Notes under the pieces: model-generated
What the model saw: only the letters and a program-made list of their open reading frames with translations
The model's database searches: none
Told to the model about the DNA's origin: nothing
Assembly (NCBI RefSeq): GCF_001273775.1
Contig: NZ_CP011801.1
Coordinates: 1,776,001-1,840,000 of the forward strand
DNA length: 64,000 nucleotides
Source of the DNA: Nitrospira moscoviensis
GTDB lineage: Bacteria > Nitrospirota > Nitrospiria > Nitrospirales > Nitrospiraceae
Direction: 5' to 3'
Made by a program: the position numbers and the translations under genes
Shown here: piece by piece, positions 40,042 to 49,328 of the stretch
How positions within the stretch are numbered: the stretch's first letter is position 1
Layout: every line of letters starts with the position of its first letter

Positions 40042-41382
40042 ATGGACGACTCACGCGTTTGGAATGGCAGCGGTTGCATTGCCGGTTGTCTTCTTTCCAT
40101 GACCATGTTCTTCCCGGGGTTCTTGTGGGCGGCGGAGACCGGCAATCCGCTGTCTGCAGACGGAACGACACATGGCAGCCACACAGAGCCACGCATCGGT
40201 CTTGGCGGTTTGATCGACGAGCTGGAAGCCGCCAACCCGGAGATCAAAGCCGCGCGGCAGCGGTGGGAGGCAGCCAAGGCGGTGGTGCCTCAAGTCCAGA
40301 CATTACCCGATCCCAAGCTGCAGCTCGGCTATCAGCGGATGCCCATGGTGCCTCCCGTTGTGGAAGGCGCCATGTACGGATTCGGGCAAGACATTCCATT
40401 TCCCGGAAAACTCAGGCTCCGAGGCGAGGTGGCGGAACGCGACGCCGAACGGCTTGAGCAGGAGTATCAGGCGACCCGCCTCAGGCTGATCGCGGCCTTA
40501 AAAGAGGCCTACTACAGCCTGCATTTCGTCCACAAAAGCATCGAAATCGTCGGCAGCAACAAAGCGTTGCTGATGCAGTTCGAGAAGACGGCCAAGGCGC
40601 GGTACAGCGTGGGCCAAGCGGCGCAGCAGGATGTGTTCCGGGCGCAGGTGGAAATCTCGCGCGTCCTCGATCGGCTGGCGGTCTTGGATCAACAGATGGA
40701 AAGTCTCCATGCCGCCATCAATCGGCTCCTGAATCGCCCCCCCGCCGGACCGCTCGGCACTCCGGAAGAAATCCACACTACCATCCTCACGGTTCCATTA
40801 CACGAGTTGAATCGCCGAGCGGACGAATTGTCCCCCGCCTTGCGGGCCTCGGCGAAGGGCATTGATCGGTCGGAGCGATCCGTTTCGCTCGCCAAACGCC
40901 AGTACTTTCCCGATTTCGATGTCCAAGCACTCGGACTCCGGAACGATCGGATCAACGACAACGGCTACCAAGTCATCGTGGGCATCAAGATTCCCCTCTT
41001 TTATGAATCGAAGCAGAAACAAGGCGTGCGGGAAGCATTGGCGGGGCTCGAAGGAGCCCGGGAGGACTTCACCGCCACCAGGCAGGATCTCTTGTTTCAG
41101 GTGAAGGACGGGTTCGTCCAAGCCCAGCGAGCCGAGCGGCTGATCACCATCTTGCGTGACGCCATCATTCCGCAGGCCACGTTGGCGCTCCAAGCGGCCC
41201 AGGCCGGATACGCGGTGGGGAAAGTGGACTTTCTCACGCTGCTGAACAGCCTTCTGACGCTGCAGGACAGCCAGCTGGAACTCCATGGGGAAATGGTCAG
41301 TCACGAGCGGGCACTGGCCAGGCTCGAAGCGTTGACCGGCGGATCGTTGAACGCTCCGCTCCCGCAGAGGACATCCAGATGA
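40042..41382 (+). CDS. cusC: Outer-membrane efflux protein (CusC/TolC family)
   Basis: 446 residues. A signal peptide (GCIAGCLLSMTMFFPGFLWA) is followed by two OEP repeats. Typical segments are LEAANPEIKAARQRWEAAKA, LPDPKLQLGYQRMPM, LKEAYYSLHFVHKSIEIVG and, in the second repeat, LLFQVKDGFVQAQRAERLI with YAVGKVDFLTLLNSLLTLQD near the end. It should form the trimeric channel of the tripartite efflux pump. The ATG at 40042 is chosen for its TGGAGGTG box and because the signal peptide begins there. The stop overlaps the cusB start (ATGA). Confidence 0.9.
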   Translation: MDDSRVWNGSGCIAGCLLSMTMFFPGFLWAAETGNPLSADGTTHGSHTEPRIGLGGLIDELEAANPEIKAARQRWEAAKAVVPQVQTLPDPKLQLGYQRMPMVPPVVEGAMYGFGQDIPFPGKLRLRGEVAERDAERLEQEYQATRLRLIAALKEAYYSLHFVHKSIEIVGSNKALLMQFEKTAKARYSVGQAAQQDVFRAQVEISRVLDRLAVLDQQMESLHAAINRLLNRPPAGPLGTPEEIHTTILTVPLHELNRRADELSPALRASAKGIDRSERSVSLAKRQYFPDFDVQALGLRNDRINDNGYQVIVGIKIPLFYESKQKQGVREALAGLEGAREDFTATRQDLLFQVKDGFVQAQRAERLITILRDAIIPQATLALQAAQAGYAVGKVDFLTLLNSLLTLQDSQLELHGEMVSHERALARLEALTGGSLNAPLPQRTSR

Positions 41383-42635
41383 AGCATCGGCGAGTGGTCA
41401 TCGTCGGACTGGTAGGCTTCATCGCCATTGCGGCCCTAGGGGCCGCGCTGTTCCGGTCCATATTGTTCCCGCCGGGAGATTCGCGATCGGGAACCATGCA
41501 GGACATGCCCGGCATGGACCGACCGCGCGATGAGTCTGGCTCACCGAAGGCGTCCGAAGCCATGCCGGATATGGAGGGCATGCAGCAGCAGGCGGAGAAC
41601 GCGAAGGCGACTGAATCGGGAATGGTGGTGGTTCCGCAAGAGCGGCTGCAGACGATCGGCGTGCGCTATGAGCCGGTGACAGTCCGTCCCCTTGAAAAAG
41701 TCGTCCGGACGGTCGGGCGCGTGACGCCGGATGAGCGCCGCCTGGCCAAAGTCACCATCAAATTCCACGGCTGGATCGAACGGCTCTTCGTCAGCGCGAC
41801 CGGGGATCACGTGAAGAAGGGGCAGGAGCTGTTCACCATTTATAGCCCGGACTTGGTGGCGACACAGGAGGAATATCTGCTGGCGCTTCAGGGCAGAAGG
41901 CAGCTCGGAGAAAGCGAGTTCCCGGAGGTGGCCCGCAGTTCGCACGAATTGCTCAAGGCGACGCGGCATCGCTTACATCTCTGGGACATCACGGACGACC
42001 ACATCCGGGATTTGGAGCGGACGAAGCAGGTCACCAAGACCTTGCCGATCCATTCACCCATTACCGGCACGGTGATTCGCAAGGAAGTGCTGCAAGGCAC
42101 CCATGTGGAGCCGGGCGAAGAGTTGTATACCATCGCGGACCTGTCGCACATCTGGGTCCTGGCCGACATCTACGAGTACGAGCTGCCGTTTGTGAAGGTC
42201 GGCCAGCAGGCGGCCGTCACCCTGTCCTACGATCCCGGCACGGTCTTCACCGGCCGCGTGGGGTTCATCTATCCCACGTTGGACCCGAAAACCCGCACGG
42301 CGAAAGTGCGGTTCGAGCTGGACAACCCGGACGACAAACTGAAACCCGACATGTACGCCAACGTGGAATTGCGGGTCGATGTGGGCGCCCGCCTGGCGAT
42401 TCCACAGGAAGCCATCATCGAGTCAGGACACAAGCAGATCGTGTTTCTCCATCACGGCGGCGGGCGGCTCGAGCCGCGCTTGATCAAGACCGGCGTCCGA
42501 ACCGGCGAATGGACCGAAGTGCTGGAAGGCCTCAAGGAAGGCGACCACATCGTCACCTCGGCCAATTTCTTGATCGACAGCGAAAGCCGCCTGAAGTCGG
42601 CCGTCGACAGCATGGGCGGGATGGGCATGAAATAG
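41379..42635 (+). CDS. cusB: Periplasmic adaptor of RND metal efflux (CusB family)
   Basis: 418 residues. An N-terminal anchor (RVVIVGLVGFIAIAALGAAL) is followed by a methionine-rich stretch (MQDMPGMDRP, then MPDMEGMQQ), which fits Cu(I)/Ag(I) binding. The adaptor domains follow: KVVRTVGRVTPDERRLAKV (barrel), GWIERLFVSATGDHVKKGQE (lipoyl-like), a helical hairpin with QEEYLLALQGRRQLG, and the barrel/membrane-proximal part IPQEAIIESGHKQIVFL. It would connect CusA to CusC. Its start overlaps the cusC stop; a 90-base gap with a perfect hairpin separates it from cusA. Confidence 0.9.
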   Translation: MKHRRVVIVGLVGFIAIAALGAALFRSILFPPGDSRSGTMQDMPGMDRPRDESGSPKASEAMPDMEGMQQQAENAKATESGMVVVPQERLQTIGVRYEPVTVRPLEKVVRTVGRVTPDERRLAKVTIKFHGWIERLFVSATGDHVKKGQELFTIYSPDLVATQEEYLLALQGRRQLGESEFPEVARSSHELLKATRHRLHLWDITDDHIRDLERTKQVTKTLPIHSPITGTVIRKEVLQGTHVEPGEELYTIADLSHIWVLADIYEYELPFVKVGQQAAVTLSYDPGTVFTGRVGFIYPTLDPKTRTAKVRFELDNPDDKLKPDMYANVELRVDVGARLAIPQEAIIESGHKQIVFLHHGGGRLEPRLIKTGVRTGEWTEVLEGLKEGDHIVTSANFLIDSESRLKSAVDSMGGMGMK

Positions 42636-42647
42636 AACGGACGTTTG

Positions 42648-42700
42648 TCTTGTTTGTTTGGTTCATCCGGTTTGTCTGGTTGAACCAAACAAACAAGACA
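42648..42700. repeat. Perfect 19-base inverted repeat in the cusB-cusA gap
   Basis: GTCTTGTTTGTTTGGTTCA (42648-42666) is exactly complementary to 42682-42700, with a 15-base loop. After it, a further copy of the right-arm motif (AAACCAAACAAACC) continues to about 42715. The stem begins 13 bases after the cusB stop, and the element fills most of the gap. The short repeated units (TTGTTTG/CAAACAA) resemble in style the element at 34649-34735. Confidence 0.85.
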
Positions 42701-42725
42701 AACCAAACAAACCAAAAACAAGACC

Positions 42726-45700
42726 ATGGTTGCACGCATCATCGAGTTCAGCGCGAGGAACCGTTTCATCGTGTTCCTGCTCGTCTTCGCTTTTTCGGCC
42801 GTCGGGCTCTGGGCGATGTGGCAGACGCCGATCGACGCGCTGCCGGATATCTCCGATACGCAGGTCATCGTGTACACGACCTGGCCCGGCCGCTCGCCCG
42901 ATCTGATCGAAGACCAGATCACCTATCCGATTGTCACCGCCCTCCTGTCCGCCCCCAAAGTGACCGTCGTCCGCGGCTTCTCGGACTTCGGCTACTCGTA
43001 TGTCTATGTCCTGTTCAAAGACGGGACCGACATCTATTGGGCTCGGAGCCGCGTGCTGGAATACATGAATCAGTTGGCCGGCCGGCTGCCGGACGGCGTC
43101 ACCCCCCAGCTCGGTCCCGACGCGACGGGAGTCGGCTGGGTGTACCAATACGCGCTCGTCGATGAATCGGGACAACAAGACCTGGCGTCGTTGCGCAGCT
43201 TTCAGGACTGGTACCTCCGCTACTGGCTGCGCGCGGTGGAAGGGGTGGCGGAAGTGGCGAGCGTCGGCGGCTTCGTCCGCCAGTACCAGGTCAACCTCGA
43301 TCCCACGAAGGTCCTCGCCTACCGCCTGTCCATTCCCTCGATCGTGGAGACGATCAGACAGAGCAACAACGACGTCGGCGGCCGCGTCGTGGAGTTTTCC
43401 GGGATCGAATACGTCGTCCGCGGGCGGGGCTACATCAAGAAGACGGAGGACATCGAGAAGATCGCCGTAAGCGTAAACGAGAACGGTACGCCGATTTTGT
43501 TGCGCGACGTGGCGACCGTGCGGCTCGGACCGGACATGCGGCGAGGTCTCGTGGACCTGGACGGCAAGGGCGAAGTGGTGGGCGGCATCGTCGTCATGCG
43601 GTTCGGCGAGAACGCGGTGACCGTGATCGAGAGGGTGAAGGCCAAGCTCAAGGACCTCGAACCTTCCATGCCGAAGGGCGTGAAGGTGGTCGGGGTGTAT
43701 GATCGCAACGACCTGATCCGCGAATCGATCGCCACGGCGAACGAAAGCCTGCTGGAGGAACTGCTGGTCACGGCGCTCCTGATCGTCGCGTTTCTGCTGC
43801 ATGTGCGTTCCGCCGTCGTGCCGATCCTGACGCTGCCGATCGCGGTCCTGATCGCCTTCATTCCGATGTACCTGATGCAGATCGGCATCAACATCATGTC
43901 GCTCGGCGGGATCATCGTCGCGATCGGCGACATGGTCGATGCCGCCATCGTCATGGTGGACAACGCCCACAAGCGCTTGGAAGAGTGGGAGCGCGACGGG
44001 CGCCGAGGCGAGCGGCTGCAAGTCCTCATCGATTCGGCGAAGGAAGTCGGGCCGGCGATTTTTGCCTCGGTGCTGGTCATCGCGATTTCGTTCATCCCGG
44101 TCTTCGCCCTGGAAGCCCAGGAAGGGCGGATGTTCAAGCCGCTGGCTTGGACCAACAATCTCGCCATCGCCATGTGCGCCGTGCTCGCGATCACGTTGGT
44201 GCCGGCCTCGCTGCCGACGTTCATCCGGGGACGGATTGTCCCAGAGCGGCGCCACCCGGTGAGCCGGGGCTTGCAAGGCATGTATGCGCCGCTCTTGCGT
44301 TGGACGCTGGAGCACCGGGGCACCGTGGTCCTGCTGGCCGCGGGGCTCCTGCTCAGCATCGTGCCGGTCTATCAGCGTATGGGCTCCGAATTCATGCCGC
44401 CGCTCTACGAAGGGACCATGCTGTACATGCCTACGACGCTGCCGGGATTGTCCGTCACCGAGGCGGGCCGGCTGCTCCAGATCATGGATCGCAAGCTGCG
44501 AGCATTTCCGGAAGTGGAGCATGTCTTCGGGAAGGCCGGCCGGGCGGAAACCTCCACCGACCCGGCGCCGTTCAGCATGATGGAAGTGATCGTGGAGCTG
44601 AAACCGAAGGACCAGTGGCGCCCCGGCCTGAGCTATGAAGGCCTGGTCGACGAGATGGACCGGGCGCTGCAATTTCCCGGCGTGACCAACGCATGGACCA
44701 TGCCGATCCGAAACCGGATCGATATGCTCACCACCGGGATCCGCACGCCGGTGGGCATCAAGATCTTCGGCCCGGACCTCAAGCAGATAGAGCGACTCGG
44801 CGAGCACCTGGAGATGGTCCTCAAAGACGTCCCCGGTACACGGAGCGTGTATGCCGAGCGAGTCTCCGGCGGGTACTACCTGGATTTTGACATCAACCGA
44901 GACGAGATCGCCCGCTATGGCCTCACGCTGATGGACGTGGGCCGGACCATCGAAACCGCCATCGGCGGCGAAAACATCGCGGCCACCATCGAAGGACGGG
45001 AGCGGTATCCGATCAATGTGCGCTATCTCCGAGAGCTACGGGACGATCCGCAAAAACTCCAAAGGGTCTTGGTTCAAACGCCGACCGGCGCACAGGTGCC
45101 GCTGGCGCAACTCGCCACGTTGCGGTTTGTCAGCGGCCCTCCGATGATCCGGGATGAGAACGGCATGCTGGCCGGCTACGTCTTCCTGGACATGGCCGGT
45201 CGCGACGTGGGGAGCTACGTGGACGATCTCAAGCAGGCAGCGGCGGCGAAGGTGCAACTGCCGCCCGGCTATACGATCGTCTGGTCGGGGCAATATGAGT
45301 TCATGGAGCGGGCGAAAGAGCGACTGAAGCTCGTGGTGCCGCTGACGCTCATCATCATCTTCGTCGCCTTCTACTTCACGTTCCGTTCAGTCGCCGAGAC
45401 CTTCATGGTGATGGTCGGCGTGCCGCTCTCGCTGGTGGGCGCCGTCTGGTATCTGTCGGTGCTCGGATACAACATGAGCATCGCCGTGTGGGTCGGGATG
45501 ATCACCGTGGTGGGGACGGCGGCGGAAACGAGCGCCGTGATGTTGGCCTATCTGGACGAAGCCTGCGCGCGGCGCAAAGCGGCGGGCCGGCTCAAGACGG
45601 TGCAAGACGTCATAGATACGGTCCACATGGGCGCCGTGGAACGCATCAGGCCGATGGCGATGATCGGGTTCGTGGACGTGATCGGCCTGTTTCCGGTCAT

Positions 45701-45884
45701 GTGGGCCACGGGTACCGGCGCCGACGTGATGAAGCGCATCGCCGCCCCGCAGGTCGGCGGGGTCTTCTCCGCCATGATCCTGACGCTGTTCGTCATCCCG
45801 CCCGTCTACGTGATGTGGCGGTGGTGGAAAGAACGGACGTCAGGAGGCGGAGGTGACGGAAATGGAAGTGACGGGATTCGCTAG
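42726..45884 (+). CDS. cusA: Heavy-metal RND efflux pump (CusA family)
   Basis: 1052 residues, the proton-driven inner-membrane pump of a Cus-type tripartite system. Twelve membrane segments in the RND layout are visible; the first is FIVFLLVFAFSAVGLWAM, and clusters are near 340-540 and 870-1040. HME-RND motifs include YSYVYVLFKDGTDIYWARSR, ISFIPVFALEAQEGRMF, and the proton-relay region IGDMVDAAIVMVDNAHK. The porter segment MPIRNRIDMLTTGIRTPVGI matches CusA/SilA better than CzcA, so Cu(I)/Ag(I) is the likelier substrate. It ends overlapping by 4 bases with a convergent small gene. Confidence 0.93.
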   Translation: MVARIIEFSARNRFIVFLLVFAFSAVGLWAMWQTPIDALPDISDTQVIVYTTWPGRSPDLIEDQITYPIVTALLSAPKVTVVRGFSDFGYSYVYVLFKDGTDIYWARSRVLEYMNQLAGRLPDGVTPQLGPDATGVGWVYQYALVDESGQQDLASLRSFQDWYLRYWLRAVEGVAEVASVGGFVRQYQVNLDPTKVLAYRLSIPSIVETIRQSNNDVGGRVVEFSGIEYVVRGRGYIKKTEDIEKIAVSVNENGTPILLRDVATVRLGPDMRRGLVDLDGKGEVVGGIVVMRFGENAVTVIERVKAKLKDLEPSMPKGVKVVGVYDRNDLIRESIATANESLLEELLVTALLIVAFLLHVRSAVVPILTLPIAVLIAFIPMYLMQIGINIMSLGGIIVAIGDMVDAAIVMVDNAHKRLEEWERDGRRGERLQVLIDSAKEVGPAIFASVLVIAISFIPVFALEAQEGRMFKPLAWTNNLAIAMCAVLAITLVPASLPTFIRGRIVPERRHPVSRGLQGMYAPLLRWTLEHRGTVVLLAAGLLLSIVPVYQRMGSEFMPPLYEGTMLYMPTTLPGLSVTEAGRLLQIMDRKLRAFPEVEHVFGKAGRAETSTDPAPFSMMEVIVELKPKDQWRPGLSYEGLVDEMDRALQFPGVTNAWTMPIRNRIDMLTTGIRTPVGIKIFGPDLKQIERLGEHLEMVLKDVPGTRSVYAERVSGGYYLDFDINRDEIARYGLTLMDVGRTIETAIGGENIAATIEGRERYPINVRYLRELRDDPQKLQRVLVQTPTGAQVPLAQLATLRFVSGPPMIRDENGMLAGYVFLDMAGRDVGSYVDDLKQAAAAKVQLPPGYTIVWSGQYEFMERAKERLKLVVPLTLIIIFVAFYFTFRSVAETFMVMVGVPLSLVGAVWYLSVLGYNMSIAVWVGMITVVGTAAETSAVMLAYLDEACARRKAAGRLKTVQDVIDTVHMGAVERIRPMAMIGFVDVIGLFPVMWATGTGADVMKRIAAPQVGGVFSAMILTLFVIPPVYVMWRWWKERTSGGGGDGNGSDGIR

Positions 45885-46087
45885 TTTTGAGGCGGCAAGC
45901 GACGAGATCTTGGTTTGTCGCTCAAGCGTTCGTAGACTTCGAACTTCGTTTCCATCTTGACAAGGCGATGGTCAAGATCCCTGAGCATGCGGGTGAGCTC
46001 ATGGATGTCGTCCGAGAGGGTCGTGACTCGCTCTTCCAGCGTGATGATCTTGCGCAGCGCGGCGAGCGCGTCTCCGGCCCAACTCAT
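45881..46087 (-). CDS. Small coiled-coil protein paired with an RHH protein
   Basis: 68 residues with a single coiled coil (LRKIITLEERVTTLSDDIHE, then MLRDLDHRLVKMETKFEVYE) and a basic end. Its ATG overlaps the stop of the ribbon-helix-helix gene upstream (ATGA), so the two are translated together. It is too short for a typical toxin enzyme. A partner or oligomerisation role is possible; no family was recognised. Confidence 0.5.
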   Translation of the reverse strand: MSWAGDALAALRKIITLEERVTTLSDDIHELTRMLRDLDHRLVKMETKFEVYERLSDKPRSRRLPPQN

Positions 46088-46353
46088 CGCTTTCGGCTCA
46101 CCAGGCTGCGCTTCAGGCTGTTAACCGCCGCGTGGGCTTCGTCGAGCTTGCTGATCATGCGCGTCAACGCTTTGTCGGCTTCCCCGGCCAGGAGACCGAG
46201 CTGTAGTTCGCCCTCGTCGTCACGTTCCAAATGGCGATCCAATGCCGTCCGAATTTCATCGGACACCGTGGCTTGGCGTTGCTTGGCACGGCGCGAGAGG
46301 GCTTTCTTCTGCGAGGGCGTGAGATAAATCGATGTCATGACTTTGGCTGCCAT
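46084..46353 (-). CDS. Ribbon-helix-helix (CopG/Arc-like) protein
   Basis: 89 residues. The N-terminal part VMTSIYLTPSQKKALSRRAK followed by ATVSDEIRTALDRHLE is a ribbon-helix-helix DNA-binding fold, which acts as a dimeric repressor or antitoxin. The rest is helical (LLAGEADKALTRMISKLDEA). The start at 46353 has an AAGGAG box; a longer version from 46386 is unsupported. The pair with the 68-residue gene looks like an autoregulated two-gene module. Confidence 0.7.
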   Translation of the reverse strand: MAAKVMTSIYLTPSQKKALSRRAKQRQATVSDEIRTALDRHLERDDEGELQLGLLAGEADKALTRMISKLDEAHAAVNSLKRSLVSRKR

Positions 46354-46525
46354 ATCTTCTCCTTGATCGAGACACACGTATATCACACATATGTTGCGCC
46401 ATCAACCAGCATGAGTCTTGCTCGATGGGCCGTCTGGAGACGACACTTCTCGATAGCTTGCTGGGCTTGGAAGCACGCGGTGTCATAAGGGATGAGGCGA
46501 TATACTAAGGGCCTGACATCACCGG

Positions 46526-46642
46526 TTACGAGGATGAAGCCAGCGCCGCAGGCCGCACGAGTTCCGCCATCAAACGGTTGAACTTGTCCGGTTCTTCGGC
46601 CGGCGGTTCATGACCGGATTCTTCGAACCAGATGATTCTGAT
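46526..46642 (-). pseudogene. Alpha/beta-hydrolase C-terminal remnant
   Basis: Read on the minus strand, 38 codons give IIWFEESGHEPPAEEPDKFN followed by RLMAELV and a stop. The FEESGH block with the catalytic histidine and the following EEPDKFN is the standard end of alpha/beta-hydrolase-fold proteins. A stop codon closes the frame just upstream, so only the tail is left. The rest of the 46354-46891 gap shows no convincing gene. Confidence 0.65.
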
Positions 46643-46891
46643 TCAGACAATGTCCAATGGTCCATTGGCGTCGCGCCTCCGAGCCGCCATGGAAACGGCC
46701 TTGAATGCAAAGGGGGTCAGAAAGCCAGAGATCGAGATAGAGCGAATCGAAAACACCCAAAAAACCGTGATCGGAAAACGCCAATTGATCGTGGCCATGA
46801 GACGATGAAATCGATCATGTAGTCGCCACGCGAGATAGGCAGCTGCGAAGAAGGGAAGGCATACTTGAAAATAGTATGTTGAGGGTGGCGC

Positions 46892-48733
46892 ATGATCAGT
46901 GCCAAGGATCCAGTCTGCGGCATGACGGTCTTCAGGGAACAGGCAATGACCGCCGCCTATGAAGGCCGGACCTGGTATTTCTGTTCGGAGCTCTGCCGGC
47001 GATCCTTCCTGGCCGATCCCGAGCGATACCTGGGAGCACGTGAGCCGTCGGAAATTGTCAGCCCCTCCGCCCGGCGCATCGCCTACTTTACGATGGAGGC
47101 GGCGCTTGATCCTGCGATGCCGACGTACAGCGGAGGCTTGGGAGTCCTGGCCGGCGACACGTTGCGATCCTGCGCCGATCTTAAAATTCCCGTTGTGGGA
47201 GTGAGCTTGCTCTATTGGAAGGGCTACTTCGAGCAGAAGCTCGACGAATGGGGCAACCAACAGGAGCATCCGGTCACCTGGGAACCCGGAGGTCCGCTTC
47301 GTCTTCTGCCGGTCACGGTGTCTCTGACCATAGAAGGACGGACCGTCGTCGTCCAAGCCTGGCAGTACGAGCCCGTGGGTGTCACAGGCGGCAGGCTTCC
47401 GGTGCTTTTGTTGGATACCAATCGGCCCGAGAATGCCCCGGAAGACAGAGAGCTGACCTTTTGGCTCTACGGAGGTGACGAGCGCTACAGACTCGCGCAG
47501 GAAATCGTCCTCGGCATCGGAGGCGTCCGGATGCTCCAAGCCCTTGGGTACACCGAGATAGACCGGTTTCACATGAATGAAGGCCACGCCGCCTTATTGA
47601 CGCTTCAATTGCTACGGGATGCGACGCCGGTCGGTTCGACGGAGTGGGACTTCGCTGCGGTGAGGCGGCGCTGCGTCTTTACGACCCATACCCCGGTGCC
47701 GGCCGGCCACGATCAATTTGCCTATGATCTCGTCCGTTGCGTCATGGGAGACCTGCTCCCGCTGGAGGTCCTGCAGATGCTGGGTGGGAGGGACCGGCTC
47801 AACATGACGTTGCTTGGCTTCAACATGAGCACCCATATCAACGGCGTCGCCAAGCGACATGGCGAAGTTTCTCAAGAGATGTTTCCCGGATATGCCATCG
47901 ATTCCATCACGAACGGCATCCATTCGGTCGCCTGGACCTCCGAGCCGTTTCGGCAGCTCTATGATCGCGCGATTCCGGGGTGGCGAACCGATCCCTTCTC
48001 TCTTCGCTATGCGATCAGTCTGTCAAACCAGGACATCTGGGACGCTCACGTGCAGGCCAAGACGCGGTTGCTCGATGAGGTGAGGCGGCGCACGCAACGA
48101 CAGTTGAATCTTGACGCCTTCACGATCGGCTTCGCCCGACGGGCGACATTGTACAAACGGGCGGATCTGCTTCTGTCGGCTCCCCATGAATTGATCGAGA
48201 CGGTCAAGCAGGTGGGAGCTCTGCAGATCCTTTTCGCCGGTAAGGCCCATCCCAAGGATGAGCCCGGCAAGGAGATGATCCGGCGTGTCGTGCAAGCAGC
48301 CAAGCAGCTGGAACGGGATGTCACGATCCTCTACCTCGACAACTACGAACTGCTGCTCGCTCGACTGATGACCGCCGGCGTGGATCTGTGGCTCAACACC
48401 CCGCAACGGCCGTTGGAAGCCTCCGGCACGTCCGGCATGAAGGCGGCGCACAACGGCGTGCCAAGTCTGAGCGTCTTGGACGGGTGGTGGCTGGAAGGCC
48501 ACATCGAAGGCGTGACGGGCTGGTCGATCGGCTCACGAACCATGGCCCAGAAGCCCGATCAGCCGGAGGAGGCGCGAGAGCTGTATCAGAAGCTGCGCTG
48601 GACGATCATGCCGATGTACTACCGGTCGCGGGATCATTGGATCGATGTCATGCGGCAGACGATCGCGCTCAACGCCTCCTTCTTCAACACTCACCGCATG
48701 GTGCAGCAGTACGCGGCCAATGCGTATGTGTGA
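46892..48733 (+). CDS. YHS-domain::alpha-glucan phosphorylase fusion
   Basis: 613 residues. Residues about 5-47 form a YHS domain with DPVCGMTV (C9) and YFCSELCRRSF (C31, C35), a small metal-binding module usually found in copper transport proteins. From about residue 58 a short-type alpha-glucan phosphorylase follows: RRIAYFTMEAALDPAMPTYS with GGLGVLAGDTLRSCADL, then DRFHMNEGHAALLTLQLL, and the pyridoxal-phosphate lysine K517 in GTSGMKAAHNG. It would release glucose 1-phosphate from glycogen or maltodextrin in the cytoplasm. The junction is in one frame with no start between the parts. The neighbours are metal-related genes and not glycogen genes. Regulation of the enzyme by a metal is only a suggestion. 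Confidence 0.85.
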   Translation: MISAKDPVCGMTVFREQAMTAAYEGRTWYFCSELCRRSFLADPERYLGAREPSEIVSPSARRIAYFTMEAALDPAMPTYSGGLGVLAGDTLRSCADLKIPVVGVSLLYWKGYFEQKLDEWGNQQEHPVTWEPGGPLRLLPVTVSLTIEGRTVVVQAWQYEPVGVTGGRLPVLLLDTNRPENAPEDRELTFWLYGGDERYRLAQEIVLGIGGVRMLQALGYTEIDRFHMNEGHAALLTLQLLRDATPVGSTEWDFAAVRRRCVFTTHTPVPAGHDQFAYDLVRCVMGDLLPLEVLQMLGGRDRLNMTLLGFNMSTHINGVAKRHGEVSQEMFPGYAIDSITNGIHSVAWTSEPFRQLYDRAIPGWRTDPFSLRYAISLSNQDIWDAHVQAKTRLLDEVRRRTQRQLNLDAFTIGFARRATLYKRADLLLSAPHELIETVKQVGALQILFAGKAHPKDEPGKEMIRRVVQAAKQLERDVTILYLDNYELLLARLMTAGVDLWLNTPQRPLEASGTSGMKAAHNGVPSLSVLDGWWLEGHIEGVTGWSIGSRTMAQKPDQPEEARELYQKLRWTIMPMYYRSRDHWIDVMRQTIALNASFFNTHRMVQQYAANAYV

Positions 48734-48783
48734 CACGTCTTCCGGCGGAGCACGACCCGGCTGCCCAGAGTAAGAGCTTCTGC

Positions 48784-49049
48784 ATGACGCGCTCCCTGGA
48801 GCGCCAGTTCGGCTCGAACCTCGACCGCGGCCTGACTCAGACGGAGGCCGAGCGTCGGCTTGCCTCGGCCCGGTCCGAACGAGCAGCCTGAGGCGCCGCA
48901 GCCTGCGCCTCTCACGATGTTTCTGACGCAATTCTCCGGCTTGATCATCTGGGTCCTGCTCGGCGCCGCGGTGGTGTCCGGTTTGTTGCAGGAATGGATC
49001 GACGCGGCGGCGATCGTGGCAATCATGATCCCGAACGCGTTGCTGTGTA
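48784..49049 (+). pseudogene. P-type cation ATPase, N-terminal fragment with frameshift
   Basis: The first frame reads MTRSLERQFGSNLDRGLTQT then EAERRLAS, the start of a type II P-type ATPase. Near 48870 the match moves to another frame with GPNEQPEAPQPAPLTMFLTQ and then FSGLIIWVLLGAAVVSGLLQ, EWIDAAAIVAIMIPNALL, the first two membrane helices. The gene breaks off at about 49050, where the thioredoxin-like gene of the opposite strand ends. All catalytic parts (DKTGT, TGD) are missing. Confidence 0.75.
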
Positions 49050-49328
49050 CTATGGCCGTCCGATCCCTGCGGCTTGGAGTGCGGCCGCATCAATCGGACC
49101 TCTACGGCAGCAGTCCAGCAGCCTGTCATCGACCGCCACCGCCGGGACGGCGGTCATGCCATAGCGGGCCGCTTTGTCCCGGCATTCGTTGGTCGCACAG
49201 CCTTCCCGAAGATCGTACACCTGCACTTCGCAAGTGGGGCAGGCGAGAGATTTCACGAGACTGACGGTCGTGGCACAGAGTGGACAACCGGACGTAAACA
49301 CTTCAACGCGTCGCTTGTGAGTCGTCAT
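49050..49328 (-). CDS. Cysteine-rich thioredoxin-like protein
   Basis: 92 residues with a thioredoxin/glutaredoxin-like start: VEVFTSGCPLCATT gives a CxxC at 15-18, and GMTAVPAVAVDD carries the cis-proline. Additional cysteines at 30, 33, 44, 49, 73 and 74 (LACPTC, CATNEC, LLDCC) are unusual for a redoxin and could bind metal. It overlaps the MerR-type gene upstream on the same strand by 26 bases, so both belong to one transcript. A role in handling a thiol-reactive metal is likely from context. Confidence 0.7.
   Translation of the reverse strand: MTTHKRRVEVFTSGCPLCATTVSLVKSLACPTCEVQVYDLREGCATNECRDKAARYGMTAVPAVAVDDRLLDCCRRGPIDAAALQAAGIGRP

Noticed and set aside
42663-44807. 714-codon open frame on the minus strand opposite cusA
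   Set aside because: Antisense shadow of cusA: low-complexity HD/RH-rich peptide, no start context, no family pattern.
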